Shown: positions 52,275-61,954, counted from the first letter of the stretch. The stretch is DNA of 64,000 nt from an uncultured bacterium (GCA_938003875.1 CALKWO010000337.1:1-64000), one strand, 5' to 3'. Numbers and translations are program-made. Notes: generated by a model from the letters alone, not told the origin.

Positions 52275-54038
52275 ATATTTGAAAGAACTCTGTCCAATAA
52301 ATTCCCTGAGGATGGAAGTAGGTGGGACTTCTTCTGCAGGCAGCTCATCAAAATAAGAAAGGAAAGTCAAAAGTCTTTGGGCTTCCAGAAATTCATCTGT
52401 ATTGTCGGGAATTTTGTTTAAAAGAGGCTCTGCATATTTTTTCAAAACGGCCAGTTCATATATCATTCCAGAATTAAACATAACATGAGCTGTATGCTGG
52501 AAGGGGAATATATAGTTATTTTCTCCTCGCCTTACAGAAGGCCATCTTTTTAGAGTATCCAAAGCATCATAATTTCTTGTTCTATGGTCTCTTACAATTC
52601 TTCTTATAATTCTTAAATCCGTTGTAGGAATACGATTGTGCATATCGATGTTCAGTACAGTCAAAGCACTGATATAAATTTTGAATTTTTGCAACTCATT
52701 GATAAAAGGTGTCAACTGTGGGTTTAGTCCATGTATTCCTTCCAGCATCAACAATTGGCCAGGTTTCAACCTTACAGGATGCGTTTCTGGGCTTCTTTTT
52801 CCTGTAGTGAAATCATAACGTGGAGAAAGAATTTCCTGTCCGTCAGCTAGTTTTACAAGATGATCATTCAGAAGAGGGATATCAATGGCATCCAGTCCTT
52901 CAAAATCCTGCTCTCCTTTGTCGTCAACGGGCATCTGGTCCCTGTTGCGGAAATAGTCGTCCAGAGAAATCGCCAGTGTATCCAGGCCATTGACCTTCAA
53001 TTGTACTGCAAGACGTTTGGAAAATGTCGTTTTTCCTGAAGAAGAAGGTCCAGCAATCAAAATCAACCTTGCATTTTCTCTATCCTGATAAATACGGTCT
53101 GCTATGTGAGCAATTTTTTTCTCCTGGATCGCCTCAGCCGTGCGTATGAGATCAGAAATCTTTCCGTTTTGGATGACTTCATTGAGTTCCCCTATATTGT
53201 TCACTCCCAATATGCTCGCCCATCGTTTATGCTCCTGGAAAACAGTGAACAAACGGCTTTCTTCCTGAAATCTAGGGACAGCATCGCAGGATTGTTTGTC
53301 GGGAAAACGCAGAATCAACCCTGTGGAATAAAAGACCAGGTCAAAATTTTTCAAATAGGAAGCATCAGGTACAATTCGGCCATAAAAGCTCACAACACAG
53401 TCACCACATTGGTATATGGTAATTTCTTTTTTAGGGTATTTTTTTAGAAGCTTGATTTTGTCTACCATATTATATTTTTCAAATATTTTAAAAGCTTCCT
53501 CTACCGAGACTTTTCTGCGTTCGAATTTTTCGCCTTTGATAATCAGCCATCGCATGTATTCCGTAAGCTGATAAACAATATCATGTCTTATAGGAACAGA
53601 ACCTCTGATTTCACAATATACACCTCTGCTGATAGAATGGCGAACCTCCAATGTGTCTTCAGGATAAAGGTCTTTTAGTGCGCGTAGAAGCAAAAGGACT
53701 AAACTTCTTTCGTAAATTCTTATACCAGCGTATAAAGTTAAGTCTACAGGCTCAACAAGGCAATCTTCGTGAAGCTCTGTCCATAGATCAGCCTCTCTGT
53801 GGTTCACCTTGGCAGCTACAATCGGATTACCAGACGGTCTTGGGCGGTAGCGATAGAAAAAATTCTGCAAGGTCATTCCTTCTGATACCTGTATTTTTTC
53901 TTCTGTGCATGGGTCTTTTAGGGTAACGGTGATCTTTTTGGGTTCATTCTGGGAAGCATGGATTGCTTCCTGCTCTTTTACTTCAGAAGAACAAGGGATT
54001 TTTTTTTCTATGGAATTTGTGTCTTTTTTGTTTTTCAT
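52272..54038 (-). CDS. Uridine-kinase-like protein with TGS and threonyl-tRNA-synthetase-like N-terminus
   Basis: I place the start at ATG 54038, after the glpK stop and behind an AGAGAGAAG site (588 residues). A TGS domain (about 37-100) and a segment like the second additional domain of threonyl-tRNA synthetase (about 100-260) precede a uridine kinase/phosphoribulokinase domain with GPSSSGKTT (about 335) and SLDDYFRNRDQMP. The same architecture is known in many bacteria as a nucleoside kinase of unclear role. It would phosphorylate uridine/cytidine or a similar substrate. It lies 14 nt after glycerol kinase, probably in one operon. Its stop codon is the first triplet of an R1 repeat. Confidence 0.85.
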   Translation of the reverse strand: MKNKKDTNSIEKKIPCSSEVKEQEAIHASQNEPKKITVTLKDPCTEEKIQVSEGMTLQNFFYRYRPRPSGNPIVAAKVNHREADLWTELHEDCLVEPVDLTLYAGIRIYERSLVLLLLRALKDLYPEDTLEVRHSISRGVYCEIRGSVPIRHDIVYQLTEYMRWLIIKGEKFERRKVSVEEAFKIFEKYNMVDKIKLLKKYPKKEITIYQCGDCVVSFYGRIVPDASYLKNFDLVFYSTGLILRFPDKQSCDAVPRFQEESRLFTVFQEHKRWASILGVNNIGELNEVIQNGKISDLIRTAEAIQEKKIAHIADRIYQDRENARLILIAGPSSSGKTTFSKRLAVQLKVNGLDTLAISLDDYFRNRDQMPVDDKGEQDFEGLDAIDIPLLNDHLVKLADGQEILSPRYDFTTGKRSPETHPVRLKPGQLLMLEGIHGLNPQLTPFINELQKFKIYISALTVLNIDMHNRIPTTDLRIIRRIVRDHRTRNYDALDTLKRWPSVRRGENNYIFPFQHTAHVMFNSGMIYELAVLKKYAEPLLNKIPDNTDEFLEAQRLLTFLSYFDELPAEEVPPTSILREFIGQSSFKY

Positions 54039-54051
54039 ATCTTCTCTCTTA

Positions 54052-55536
54052 TTACAATCGGACTCTTTCAACGGCTTTTTTCCATCCAGCATATAAGGAA
54101 TCTCTTTTTTCTTTTGTCAGCGAAGGCGTAAAAATCCTTTCGCATTTACGAACGCCTTGTATTTCATCGGGACTTTTCCAGAAGCTTGTGGATAAACCTG
54201 CAAGAAAAGCGGCTCCCATACCTGTAACATCAATGATTTTTGGTCTGTCTACGCTAACGCCTAGTATATCGGACTGGAATTGCATCAAAAAATTGTTTTG
54301 CACCGCTCCACCATCTACCTTCAATTGAGTCAATTGAACCCCTGATTCCTGGTTCATGATTTCCACAATATCTCGCGTCTGGTAAGCAATGGATTCCAAG
54401 GTAGCTCTGACGATCTCCGATCTTGTGCTTCCTCTTGTCAGTCCAAGAATCGCAGCTCTAGCATCGCTGTCCCAGTAAGGCGCACCTAATCCTGCAAAAG
54501 CAGGAACAACATAGACTCCTTTTGTATCGGGAATGCTATTGGCTATGTCTTCTGTTTCTGCAGCATTCTGTATGATTTTCAGCCCATCTCTAAGCCATTG
54601 AATAGCCGCCCCTGTTATAAAAATAGATCCTTCCAGAGCATAAACAGGATTTCCCTTTGCATCGCAGGCCAGAGTAGTCAGGAGGCCTTTTCCCGATATG
54701 GCTAGCCTGTCTCCCGTATTGACCAAAAGAAAACTTCCTGTTCCATAGGTATTTTTCCCTGTACCACTTTGCCAGCAGCCCTGACCATAAAGAGCCGATT
54801 GCTGATCGCCTGCTATTCCGCCAACAGGTATGCTGCAACCATCGAAAAATTCAGGGGATGTTTTTCCATAGATATAGGAAGAGGGCATGACCTGAGGGAA
54901 AAGCTTTTCTGGAATATTCAGAATTTCTGACAATTCTCTATCCCATTTTTTTTCATGAATATTAAAGAGCAAAGTACGAGAGGCATTGGTGAAATCTGTA
55001 GCGTGGACTTTACCTTGAGTCAATTGAGACAAGAGCCATGTATCTATTGTCCCAAAGGCAAGCTCTCCTCTTTCTGCTTTTTCTCTTGCTCCTGGAATAT
55101 TATCCAGAAGCCAGGCAATCTTGGTTCCTGAAAAATAAGCATCTACAACCAGGCCAGTCTTCTCTTGAAATTTTTTAGCCAGGCCCCTTTGCTTGAGATT
55201 CTCACAAAGAGGTGCTGTTCTACGGCATTGCCATACAATCGCATTGTGAATAGGCTTGAGTGTAGCTCTATCCCATATCACAGTGGTTTCTCTTTGGTTC
55301 GTTATCCCGATACCCTGAATTTCAGAGGATTTTGCATGAGCATTTTCCAAGGCTTTCCTGGCCACTGACATGGTTACATGCCATATCTCCATAGGGTCAT
55401 GCTCTACCCAGCCTGGCTGTGGATAGATTTGAGAAAATTCCTGGTATCCCTTACCAGCCACTTCGCCTTTGTGATCCACAAGAAGAACCGTAGTCCCTGT
55501 GGTTCCCTGATCTATTGCCATGATATATTGGTTCAT
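54052..55536 (-). CDS. glpK: Glycerol kinase
   Basis: A 494-residue FGGY-family kinase of normal length. It begins YIMAIDQGTTGTTVLLVD (ATP phosphate-binding), contains the substrate region NQRETTVIWD and WQCRRTAPLCE, the catalytic Asp in HATDFTNASRTLLFN, the GGIAGDQQSALYGQGCW stretch and the late DGGAVQNNFLMQFQSD adenosine motif. It makes glycerol 3-phosphate from glycerol and ATP. No glycerol facilitator or GlpD gene is nearby. A ribosome site GAGG lies 4 nt before the start. A possible -10 box TATAAT lies at 55563-55568. Confidence 0.95.
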   Translation of the reverse strand: MNQYIMAIDQGTTGTTVLLVDHKGEVAGKGYQEFSQIYPQPGWVEHDPMEIWHVTMSVARKALENAHAKSSEIQGIGITNQRETTVIWDRATLKPIHNAIVWQCRRTAPLCENLKQRGLAKKFQEKTGLVVDAYFSGTKIAWLLDNIPGAREKAERGELAFGTIDTWLLSQLTQGKVHATDFTNASRTLLFNIHEKKWDRELSEILNIPEKLFPQVMPSSYIYGKTSPEFFDGCSIPVGGIAGDQQSALYGQGCWQSGTGKNTYGTGSFLLVNTGDRLAISGKGLLTTLACDAKGNPVYALEGSIFITGAAIQWLRDGLKIIQNAAETEDIANSIPDTKGVYVVPAFAGLGAPYWDSDARAAILGLTRGSTRSEIVRATLESIAYQTRDIVEIMNQESGVQLTQLKVDGGAVQNNFLMQFQSDILGVSVDRPKIIDVTGMGAAFLAGLSTSFWKSPDEIQGVRKCERIFTPSLTKEKRDSLYAGWKKAVERVRL

Positions 55537-55562
55537 AAGCCTCTATACCTTTCTTCTGCAAA

Positions 55563-55568
55563 ATTATA
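55563..55568 (-). promoter_or_regulatory. Possible -10 box of glpK
   Basis: TATAAT on the minus strand, 27 nt before the start codon. The expected -35 position is only A/T-rich, so support is weak. Confidence 0.35.
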
Positions 55569-55784
55569 GGACTTACGCAAACACAAAAAATCTTTCTTGT
55601 TTAAAAGTTTTTAGTATAGCCTGCCCATGAGCTTTTTTCAAGTTTTTTTTTGATAAAAATGCTCCCGCAGCTTCTAAGGAAAAAATTTGGAGGGCGTTGT
55701 ATACGTACGATTAAGATTACGATAAAGGCAACCCAAAAAATATTTAGCCGAAAGTCATGTAGTACAGAGAAAGACAGAGATAGA

Positions 55785-56528
55785 TCATTTTCCTGATGTA
55801 ATTTCAGCAATGATATGTTCCATTTTATCGCAATGGGTTCCTGGCCAATAAATTTTTTTGCAGCAAGGGCAGGAATAAAAGGTTGTAAAGGATTGTCTCA
55901 CTTTTTCAGGAATGAGTTCCCATATTTCCTCTTTTTTAGCAAGATAGAGAATACCATTGCATTCCATACATCGGGTCAATGGTTTGATTTTTTCTGTCAG
56001 AGAAAATCGTGAGCATACTTCCTTAATTTGTTTAGTAGGGTCAGTAGCCCTGACAAAATAGCCATAGACAACCTGGCCCCGTTTCAGAAGACCGATATCT
56101 CTGGTAAGGAGAATCCGTCCTTCTTGGGAAGAAATTTCTGCTAAATCGGGATCATCATAGTCGTTTCGATATAGGGTATCCATGCCTAGCATACGCAGGT
56201 AAGCTGCCAGTTTTCCTAGATGCACATCCAGGACAAAGCGTTTCTCTTCGGGCAAAGATGGGGTCACTTTCCATTCTGAAGGGATTTCCAATTGAAAGAA
56301 GAAGGGATAAACGCTGATTTTATCCTGGTCAGAGATTATATAGGAAAAAGGTTTGGCTATGCCATTGACTAGCAGGAATTCTACTTCTGGATGAGGCACC
56401 CCAAAGGATTCTATTGTGTCTTTTATGGAATTATGGTCTATAAAGGAAAAAGGGATGCTCTTGCCTCTCTTTTCAGAAGGCAAAAAATCATTTAAACTCC
56501 CGTAAAATCGTATTTCTGCCTGGTTCAT
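55785..56528 (-). CDS. Mut7-C ribonuclease-like protein with N-terminal ubiquitin-like domain
   Basis: I place the start at ATG 56528 (GGAG site; 247 residues). Residues about 3-85 form a MoaD/ubiquitin-like domain (EIRFYGSLNDFLP). Residues about 95-240 match Mut7-C, a PIN-fold RNase domain with FVLDVHLGKLAAYLRMLG, acidic active-site residues (D in VLDVH, DDPDL, LTRD) and a C-terminal zinc ribbon (CMEC...CPCC). Similar proteins are widespread in bacteria and little studied. The gene overlaps the end of the radical SAM gene by 41 nt, so the two are co-translated. Confidence 0.85.
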   Translation of the reverse strand: MNQAEIRFYGSLNDFLPSEKRGKSIPFSFIDHNSIKDTIESFGVPHPEVEFLLVNGIAKPFSYIISDQDKISVYPFFFQLEIPSEWKVTPSLPEEKRFVLDVHLGKLAAYLRMLGMDTLYRNDYDDPDLAEISSQEGRILLTRDIGLLKRGQVVYGYFVRATDPTKQIKEVCSRFSLTEKIKPLTRCMECNGILYLAKKEEIWELIPEKVRQSFTTFYSCPCCKKIYWPGTHCDKMEHIIAEITSGK

Positions 56529-57609
56529 ATAATTCTCCAAAAACATCTTGCCATAGTTCTTTACTTTCCATACAAAGGTATATAGGCACACTGCTGTTTC
56601 CCAGATTCTGAATAGAATCTCGCATAAAGCAATAGATTTCTTTTCTTTGCTTGCGAAAATATCTTAGCTTTCCATCGTAACCTGTCACCAATTCCGCCCA
56701 TAGAGACTTGCTTTCTGGATGACGCTCCCTGATTGTATCCCTCAGAGAAGGGAAAATACGAAAAGTCCCCAGACTTATCCATGCAATGCTCTGGCAGGGT
56801 ATTTTCTGGAACAAAAAGCATAAAATTTCATAATACAATTCTTTCCAGTTAGGATAAGCAACAATAGGATCGAAATGAAATCCTACCTTGTAGCCTGATT
56901 TTACAGCCTTTTCGGCTGCCAGAATTCTATCTTTCGGACAAGGGGCATTCGGCTCTTCTAATTGGGCTATTTCGCAAGGATTGAGCGACCAGGCAAGAAC
57001 GATGTTATCGAAGGGAATGCCCAAAAGAGAGTCGCTAAAAATACTTTTTGTCTTCAGTTCCAGCATCATATGGGGAAGCTGAGAAAAAATTTGAATCAAA
57101 CGCTTTGCATATCCTGTCAATGGCTCAAAAATCAGGCTGTCTGTCATTTCGCCTGTTCCTATCCGAATTCTTCTGTTTTCTTTTGATAGCCTATTTTCCC
57201 ATTCTATTAGCTCTTTTTTCATATCGGAAAAGTTAGTGTATAGAACAGGGAACGGGGTATTCAGAAAACCTTGCAAAAAGCAGTAGCTGCAATCTATAGG
57301 GCAGCCTAAACCTACGCTAAGGAAATAGTATCCACATCGTATGCTTTCCTGGGAGCAAGGACATGGCCTTATAAAAGGCCCTCGTTGCTTTGCCAGCACC
57401 AAAGAATGAAAACCTTCTTCATCTACGGGATAAGGTAAGCTGGAAGTCTTTTCCAAAATTTGAGATAGGCTTTCTATTTCTATTTTTTGGGCACAGGGAA
57501 ATGTGGAAAGAAAATCCTTTACCCAGATGTCCTGGCTTACCTCTTTTTCTATATAGATATTATGAAAATTATGGGATTGATGGATTCGATCCTGGCTTTC
57601 TTTAAGCAT
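56488..57609 (-). CDS. Spore-photoproduct-lyase-like radical SAM protein
   Basis: The 373-residue protein is a radical SAM enzyme of the SPL-like family: C103, C107 and C110 in GCPIDCSYC bind the 4Fe-4S cluster, and RIGTGEMTDSL and KTKSIF follow as in SplB. There is no cysteine between residues 111 and 200, where SplB has its hydrogen-donor Cys141. Repair of spore photoproduct by the known mechanism is therefore doubtful. The C-terminal part (about 250-370) has the WISLGTFR and LCMESKELWQ features of the wider family. It overlaps a Mut7-C gene by 41 nt. Confidence 0.8.
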   Translation of the reverse strand: MLKESQDRIHQSHNFHNIYIEKEVSQDIWVKDFLSTFPCAQKIEIESLSQILEKTSSLPYPVDEEGFHSLVLAKQRGPFIRPCPCSQESIRCGYYFLSVGLGCPIDCSYCFLQGFLNTPFPVLYTNFSDMKKELIEWENRLSKENRRIRIGTGEMTDSLIFEPLTGYAKRLIQIFSQLPHMMLELKTKSIFSDSLLGIPFDNIVLAWSLNPCEIAQLEEPNAPCPKDRILAAEKAVKSGYKVGFHFDPIVAYPNWKELYYEILCFLFQKIPCQSIAWISLGTFRIFPSLRDTIRERHPESKSLWAELVTGYDGKLRYFRKQRKEIYCFMRDSIQNLGNSSVPIYLCMESKELWQDVFGELYEPGRNTILREFK

Positions 57610-57797
57610 TTTTCATTGCCTTCTTTATATGATTTTTAAAAAATTTGTATAACCAATGTAGCAGGAAAATAGAGAAAAGACAACAGTCTTTTGAAGAAAA
57701 AATTATTCTTTACAAAACATATTGAGAAATAGTAAAATGAGCATCTTTTATAAATTAGACGAAGGATCGCTACTTACATAGATGGGAAAACAAATCC

Positions 57798-58613
57798 ATG
57801 AAGCTAACGCTAGAAGAGCAGCAAGAAATTTTATCTCAGGTGAGCCAGAATTATTTTGTAAATACTCACATAGAGAAACTTGTATTGGAATATCTTGGGA
57901 AAAGATCTATCGAGAGGCAGTTCTCTGGAACGAAAGATATTTGTGAATACTTGCAAAAACAAGGGATAGAAAGCTCAGCAGGTTCTATTCGTGGAACAAT
58001 TTTAAGAATACGACATAAGCTTTTAAAATACAAAGAAGTAGAAAAAGGTCACGCCTTTCATCTTACTTTTCCTGAGCAGACATCTAAGCGTGGGTATATT
58101 TTGCATTTTGAACAAAATCCTCACTACCGCTCGATCAGCCAGTCTTCTTCTAAAGATCCATGGCTTGTGATGAATTGGAAAACCTTGAGAAAGCAAGGTT
58201 ATAGGGGATTATGGCGTGGTTTTAGCCTTCCTGACGGTGGACGCTGGCCTGTTAAGCTTTATGTGTGGCTAAATTCCATTCGCGATGAAAAGACAGGGCA
58301 GGAAACTTTTATGTGCCTGCTCAATTCTCCCTCTTCCACGAAGCACAGAATCGGAATACTGGAAGGCGAAATTCAGAATCATGTCCTTTGTATGCAAGGG
58401 AAATGGAGTGTCCACTACCCTGATTCGGGCTTGAAACAATTTCAAATCACGGTCAAACTCTGGCCATTTCGTACTAGCCAGAGTGATCCTGTGAAAATAT
58501 CGGGCAGATTTATCCTTTATTACGAGCCTCTCAATGAATACCAGGAAGGTCAGATTGAGCTGGATTTTTGCGATTGCCAGACGCTGATAAATACAGATTT
58601 TATACTCTCTTAA
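57798..58613 (+). CDS. Hypothetical protein
   Basis: I do not recognise this 271-residue protein. The first 85 residues are helical and could be a winged-helix or similar DNA-binding domain (EYLGKRSIERQFSGTKDICE, SAGSIRGTILRIRHKLL). Residues about 115-270 are beta-rich, with a WxxLRKQGYRGLWRGFSLPDGGRWPV start that looks like a lipocalin-type or ligand-binding sandwich. A transcription factor with sensor domain is possible but not shown. It has a GGGAAA ribosome site. The stop codon is followed by TAAGGAATCGGAATTAAATAAG-like sequence resembling the start of the stop-codon R1 form. Confidence 0.7.
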   Translation: MKLTLEEQQEILSQVSQNYFVNTHIEKLVLEYLGKRSIERQFSGTKDICEYLQKQGIESSAGSIRGTILRIRHKLLKYKEVEKGHAFHLTFPEQTSKRGYILHFEQNPHYRSISQSSSKDPWLVMNWKTLRKQGYRGLWRGFSLPDGGRWPVKLYVWLNSIRDEKTGQETFMCLLNSPSSTKHRIGILEGEIQNHVLCMQGKWSVHYPDSGLKQFQITVKLWPFRTSQSDPVKISGRFILYYEPLNEYQEGQIELDFCDCQTLINTDFILS

Positions 58614-58632
58614 GGAATCGGAATTAAATAAG
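58611..58632 (+). repeat. Partial R1-type element at a stop codon
   Basis: TAAGGAA-TC-GGAATTAAATAAG matches the first 21 nt of the R1 copies D and E with few changes and includes the stop codon of the preceding gene; the hairpin part is absent and an R2 copy follows instead. Confidence 0.5.
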
Positions 58633-58658
58633 CAATAATTATTTATTTGGCAATGATT

Positions 58659-58732
58659 TGTAGCCGCAGGGTTGCGCCGAAAAAGACATGTCTGCTCAAA
58701 AGCCTAACGCCAGCGAAATCCCTGCGTCTTTG
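58659..58732 (+). repeat. R2 palindromic repeat, subtype I (copy 4)
   Basis: Near-identical to the copy at 34821-34894. It faces copy 5 across about 45 bp, with inverted inner ends GGCCAATAC and GTATTGGC. Confidence 0.85.
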
Positions 58733-58776
58733 GCCAATACCCTTTAATCCGATTCAGTTAGTCTGTATCTGTATTG

Positions 58777-58854
58777 GCAAAAGACGCAGGGATTTCGCTG
58801 AAGGTCGTCTTTTTCGAATAGGTAGTCATTTTCAGCGCAACCCTGAGGCTACAG
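58777..58854 (+). repeat. R2 palindromic repeat, subtype II (copy 5)
   Basis: Matches the copy at 26312-26388, with the subtype II middle GAAGGTCGTCTTTTTC. Together with copy 4 it forms a larger inverted repeat of about 195 bp between convergent genes. Confidence 0.85.
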
Positions 58855-58867
58855 TCTTTTGACAGCA

Positions 58868-61800
58868 TCAATATTGCATTTTGTATTTAAAATCTTCCAG
58901 ACGATTGGCTTTCGTAAATTCCTCTTCTGCTTCTTTAATATGACCTTGAGAAAATAGATAAAGGCCTCCATAGTAGGATGTTTCTTGAGCAGAGCGAGAA
59001 ATATTGCCTGATGCTTCAAAAATGGCTTTTAGTGATTGCCAAGAGAGCTTGTTGATATTCATGATAATACGGTTAGAGATCATGATTTCTATTAACTGTC
59101 TGGACTCCTGAAAGCGTGTTATTTTTCCTTTTCCAGAGACACCCTCTTTGTCTCTGAGACGATCAAAATGGATTTCTTTACCACTGCTTCTCAGATTTTC
59201 AACCCCTCTCCAGAGTTGCTGCCAGAAAAAATGCTCTGCATGGATTTCATTGGTAAATTTCTGCAAGGCATTCTTGATGAAATTGGATGCTATATCTTCA
59301 TACTTCTGCACAACTTGTAATGCCATATTGTATTGATTTCTGGAAGTATAGTAAAGCATGTGGCGATGGATCAATCGGGTAATGTATTCTTCTGTTTTCA
59401 GAAGATGATGAGGGCCTTGCATGCCTAAATATTTTGCAAGAAATCGAATGCCATATTCATATTTTTTCAGATCTTCACATCTGTCTACAAAAGGCTTAAA
59501 AAAAGTGGCCTTTTGCTTTTCCATATCTTTTTTCAGCTCTAAGGTTTGATTTTGGTTACTTTTCTCCAGGTACTCCAGAGTTCTGCTAATAATATCTGGC
59601 TCTTTGAATTCTTCATTTACAAGAATTTTTTTGGCAATTTCCATGCTTTCATTTAAAAGAGCAGCCGCCTTAGTGATAGTCTCTCCTTCTAACGCATTAC
59701 AGACTTCTTTCATCTGAGGAATCTCTTTGTAATTTTTAAGCAAATCTATTGATTGTAAAAATTGTTGTTTTTCTAATAGCTGTGGAATTGCCTGCTTGAG
59801 ATATTCCTGGCATCCTTCTATGGTTTTATTTTTTTCTATAAGAGCAGTGTCTAAAATATTTTTATATTCTGGTTTACTCTTGACTTTATTGATAAAATCA
59901 TCCCATAACTGTATGTTTGTTTTCCATTCGGCATTGTTTTTGGTATTTGTCTTATTGCGAATTTGTGATAGCTCTTGTTCTAATGCTTTGATATTTTCTA
60001 AAAAAATATTTTTTTTGTCTTCTTCCTGTTTTTTTTCCTGGATGAATTCATGGATGGCCATATAAAAGGTTTTTGCTTTTTCCAGATAAGGATTCAGAGT
60101 TGCTTCGCCTCCATTGAAATACCATATATAGCCGCCTGCTCCTAAAATCAATAAAAAAAATAAGATAAAAATGGCAACTTTAAAAAATAATGATCTTCTT
60201 TTTGGTTCTTTTTCCTCCAATTCTGGAGCATTTTGTTCTGAAAATATAATATCTTCTGATATTACAGGATTATTCTCTGTTTCTTCTTGAAATTTTTCTT
60301 GACTATAAGAATCATAAGGATAAGCAGCATCCTCACTATACATTTCTTTTTCTATATTCTGGGGAGATGATGGAATATAGCCTTTTTTTTCCATAGGGAA
60401 ATTGTCTGATCTCATGGCTTTTTTCTGTTTTTCTGCTAGTTGAGCAGCAACTTCAGTCTGATACACTCTTTGGTTTTCTTCTTCTGTTACATTGTTTTTT
60501 TGCCAATATTTTTGTGTGGCACTTTCCAAAGCGATTTCTTCTTTTGTAAGGATCAGATGTCTGCCTTTAAAAATTTTGGACTCTGTTTGAGATGGGTCTA
60601 ATTTCTTTTCCTGATTCTCATCTATGGCTGGAGTTTGTCCATAATAGCCAGGTTGACCAGGCACTTGTTGTTCATAGTAACCAGCTTGAGCAGGTTGTTG
60701 ATCATAATAGCCAGGTTGAGCAGGAGCCTGTTGATCATAATAGCCAGGTTGAGCAGGTATCTGTTGTCCATAGTAACCAGGCTGCGCAGGAGCCTGTTGA
60801 TCATAATAGCCAGGCTGAGCAGGGGCTTGCTGTCCATAGTAGCCAGGTTGAGCAGGAGCCTGTTGCTCATAATAGCCTGCCTGGTCATATTGATGGCTTA
60901 TTTCCTGAAGATGAGGTGCAAGATCTGCTTTTAGATCTTCCAAAAATTCATTTTCTGGCTGTACTCTGGCTGTAGGCGATTGCGGGGTATTCACGGATTC
61001 ATCTAAACCCTCAATGAAATCTTGCCATTCAGAATAGTGTTCCTTTTTCTTTTCCTGAGGTAAATTCATGTACATCTGTGGAATAAGATGCGTAGGCTTA
61101 GGCGCGATAATTTTTTTCGCCCGATCAGCATTTGGGTCTATTTTTATTTCTAATTCAGGATTCTCCTGGACTGCATTTACAGGAGGAATAGCACTATAAG
61201 CACCTGCCTGGTTCAAATCATTTTCCAGGCCATGTACAAAGCTATCCCATTCATTCCCATGCTGCCGTGCAGGAATAGAAGGCGTATCCATAGAGGGATC
61301 GCTGAAAGATAAAGGCATGTTCTGTTCTTCAAGATTTGGGCTATGGGGAAAATACTCTTCTCGTTCATTTTGCCCCTCAAACCCCCTTGGCAAAGGAGTA
61401 TTCAGGGCACCAGGAATTTTAGGCATTCTCTCTCTGCCTTGCTGCAAATTTTTCATTTTGTCTGTACTAGGGACAGACTTTCTTAAAGAAGGAAGCTTTT
61501 TCTCTGTTTTGTCCTGCTTATCTCCTATTTTTTTTATCTGCTGTATCATTCTTTTATCATCTTTTTTCGGTGGGACAAAATCTTTGGCTTGAGAGAGAGA
61601 TAAGAAAACAACATATCCTTCTTTACCCTGGTAAAAATATTTTTGATAGTCTATTTCATAGTTGTTTTCTTGCAAAATCGTAGCCATAATGTTTCCAATA
61701 TAGCCTTCGATATTCCCTTCATCCATGTAAGGAGCATTGAATAGAGTGCTATTCACAGAATCAGAGTAAATAATATCATAAAGGTCTTCAATGCTGCCTT

Positions 61801-61954
61801 CCATTATATATTCTGCTGGCACATAAGAGTATGAGCCAATGTATTCAGATAGATTGTTTAGCTCAAAAATTTCTTGTACAACAGGGGAAGAATCTTCTTC
61901 CATCGATTCCCAATCCATCGCCAGAATGATTACCCAGCGTAAAGATGTACTCAT
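58868..61954 (-). CDS. Large membrane protein with PGYY repeats
   Basis: I recognise no family for the whole 1028-residue protein. Residues about 1-140 form a small globular domain. A long disordered Pro/Glu-rich region follows, with tandem 11-residue repeats AQPGYYDQQAP (about 355-438, roughly seven units). One membrane helix lies at about 591-613, and the remaining 410 residues are helical, TPR-like, and would face the other side. The N-terminal side is probably cytoplasmic, since no signal peptide is seen. The ribosome site AAGGAG supports the start, 23 nt after the stop of the next gene upstream. With that gene it may form an envelope-spanning signalling or scaffolding pair (inference). 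Confidence 0.8.
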   Translation of the reverse strand: MSTSLRWVIILAMDWESMEEDSSPVVQEIFELNNLSEYIGSYSYVPAEYIMEGSIEDLYDIIYSDSVNSTLFNAPYMDEGNIEGYIGNIMATILQENNYEIDYQKYFYQGKEGYVVFLSLSQAKDFVPPKKDDKRMIQQIKKIGDKQDKTEKKLPSLRKSVPSTDKMKNLQQGRERMPKIPGALNTPLPRGFEGQNEREEYFPHSPNLEEQNMPLSFSDPSMDTPSIPARQHGNEWDSFVHGLENDLNQAGAYSAIPPVNAVQENPELEIKIDPNADRAKKIIAPKPTHLIPQMYMNLPQEKKKEHYSEWQDFIEGLDESVNTPQSPTARVQPENEFLEDLKADLAPHLQEISHQYDQAGYYEQQAPAQPGYYGQQAPAQPGYYDQQAPAQPGYYGQQIPAQPGYYDQQAPAQPGYYDQQPAQAGYYEQQVPGQPGYYGQTPAIDENQEKKLDPSQTESKIFKGRHLILTKEEIALESATQKYWQKNNVTEEENQRVYQTEVAAQLAEKQKKAMRSDNFPMEKKGYIPSSPQNIEKEMYSEDAAYPYDSYSQEKFQEETENNPVISEDIIFSEQNAPELEEKEPKRRSLFFKVAIFILFFLLILGAGGYIWYFNGGEATLNPYLEKAKTFYMAIHEFIQEKKQEEDKKNIFLENIKALEQELSQIRNKTNTKNNAEWKTNIQLWDDFINKVKSKPEYKNILDTALIEKNKTIEGCQEYLKQAIPQLLEKQQFLQSIDLLKNYKEIPQMKEVCNALEGETITKAAALLNESMEIAKKILVNEEFKEPDIISRTLEYLEKSNQNQTLELKKDMEKQKATFFKPFVDRCEDLKKYEYGIRFLAKYLGMQGPHHLLKTEEYITRLIHRHMLYYTSRNQYNMALQVVQKYEDIASNFIKNALQKFTNEIHAEHFFWQQLWRGVENLRSSGKEIHFDRLRDKEGVSGKGKITRFQESRQLIEIMISNRIIMNINKLSWQSLKAIFEASGNISRSAQETSYYGGLYLFSQGHIKEAEEEFTKANRLEDFKYKMQY
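60640..60890 (-). repeat. In-frame 33-bp tandem repeats (PGYY)
   Basis: About seven units of 33 bp encode AQPGYY(D/G/E)QQAP. Neighbouring units are highly similar at the DNA level, so copy number may vary between strains or be misassembled. Confidence 0.8.

Noticed and set aside
55601..55810. 69-codon minus-strand frame after the Mut7-C gene
   Set aside because: No ribosome site, odd composition and overlap with the end of the Mut7-C gene; not supported as a gene.
60640..60890. Possible CRISPR-like array from 33-bp spacing
   Set aside because: The repeats are contiguous, coding and without unique spacers.
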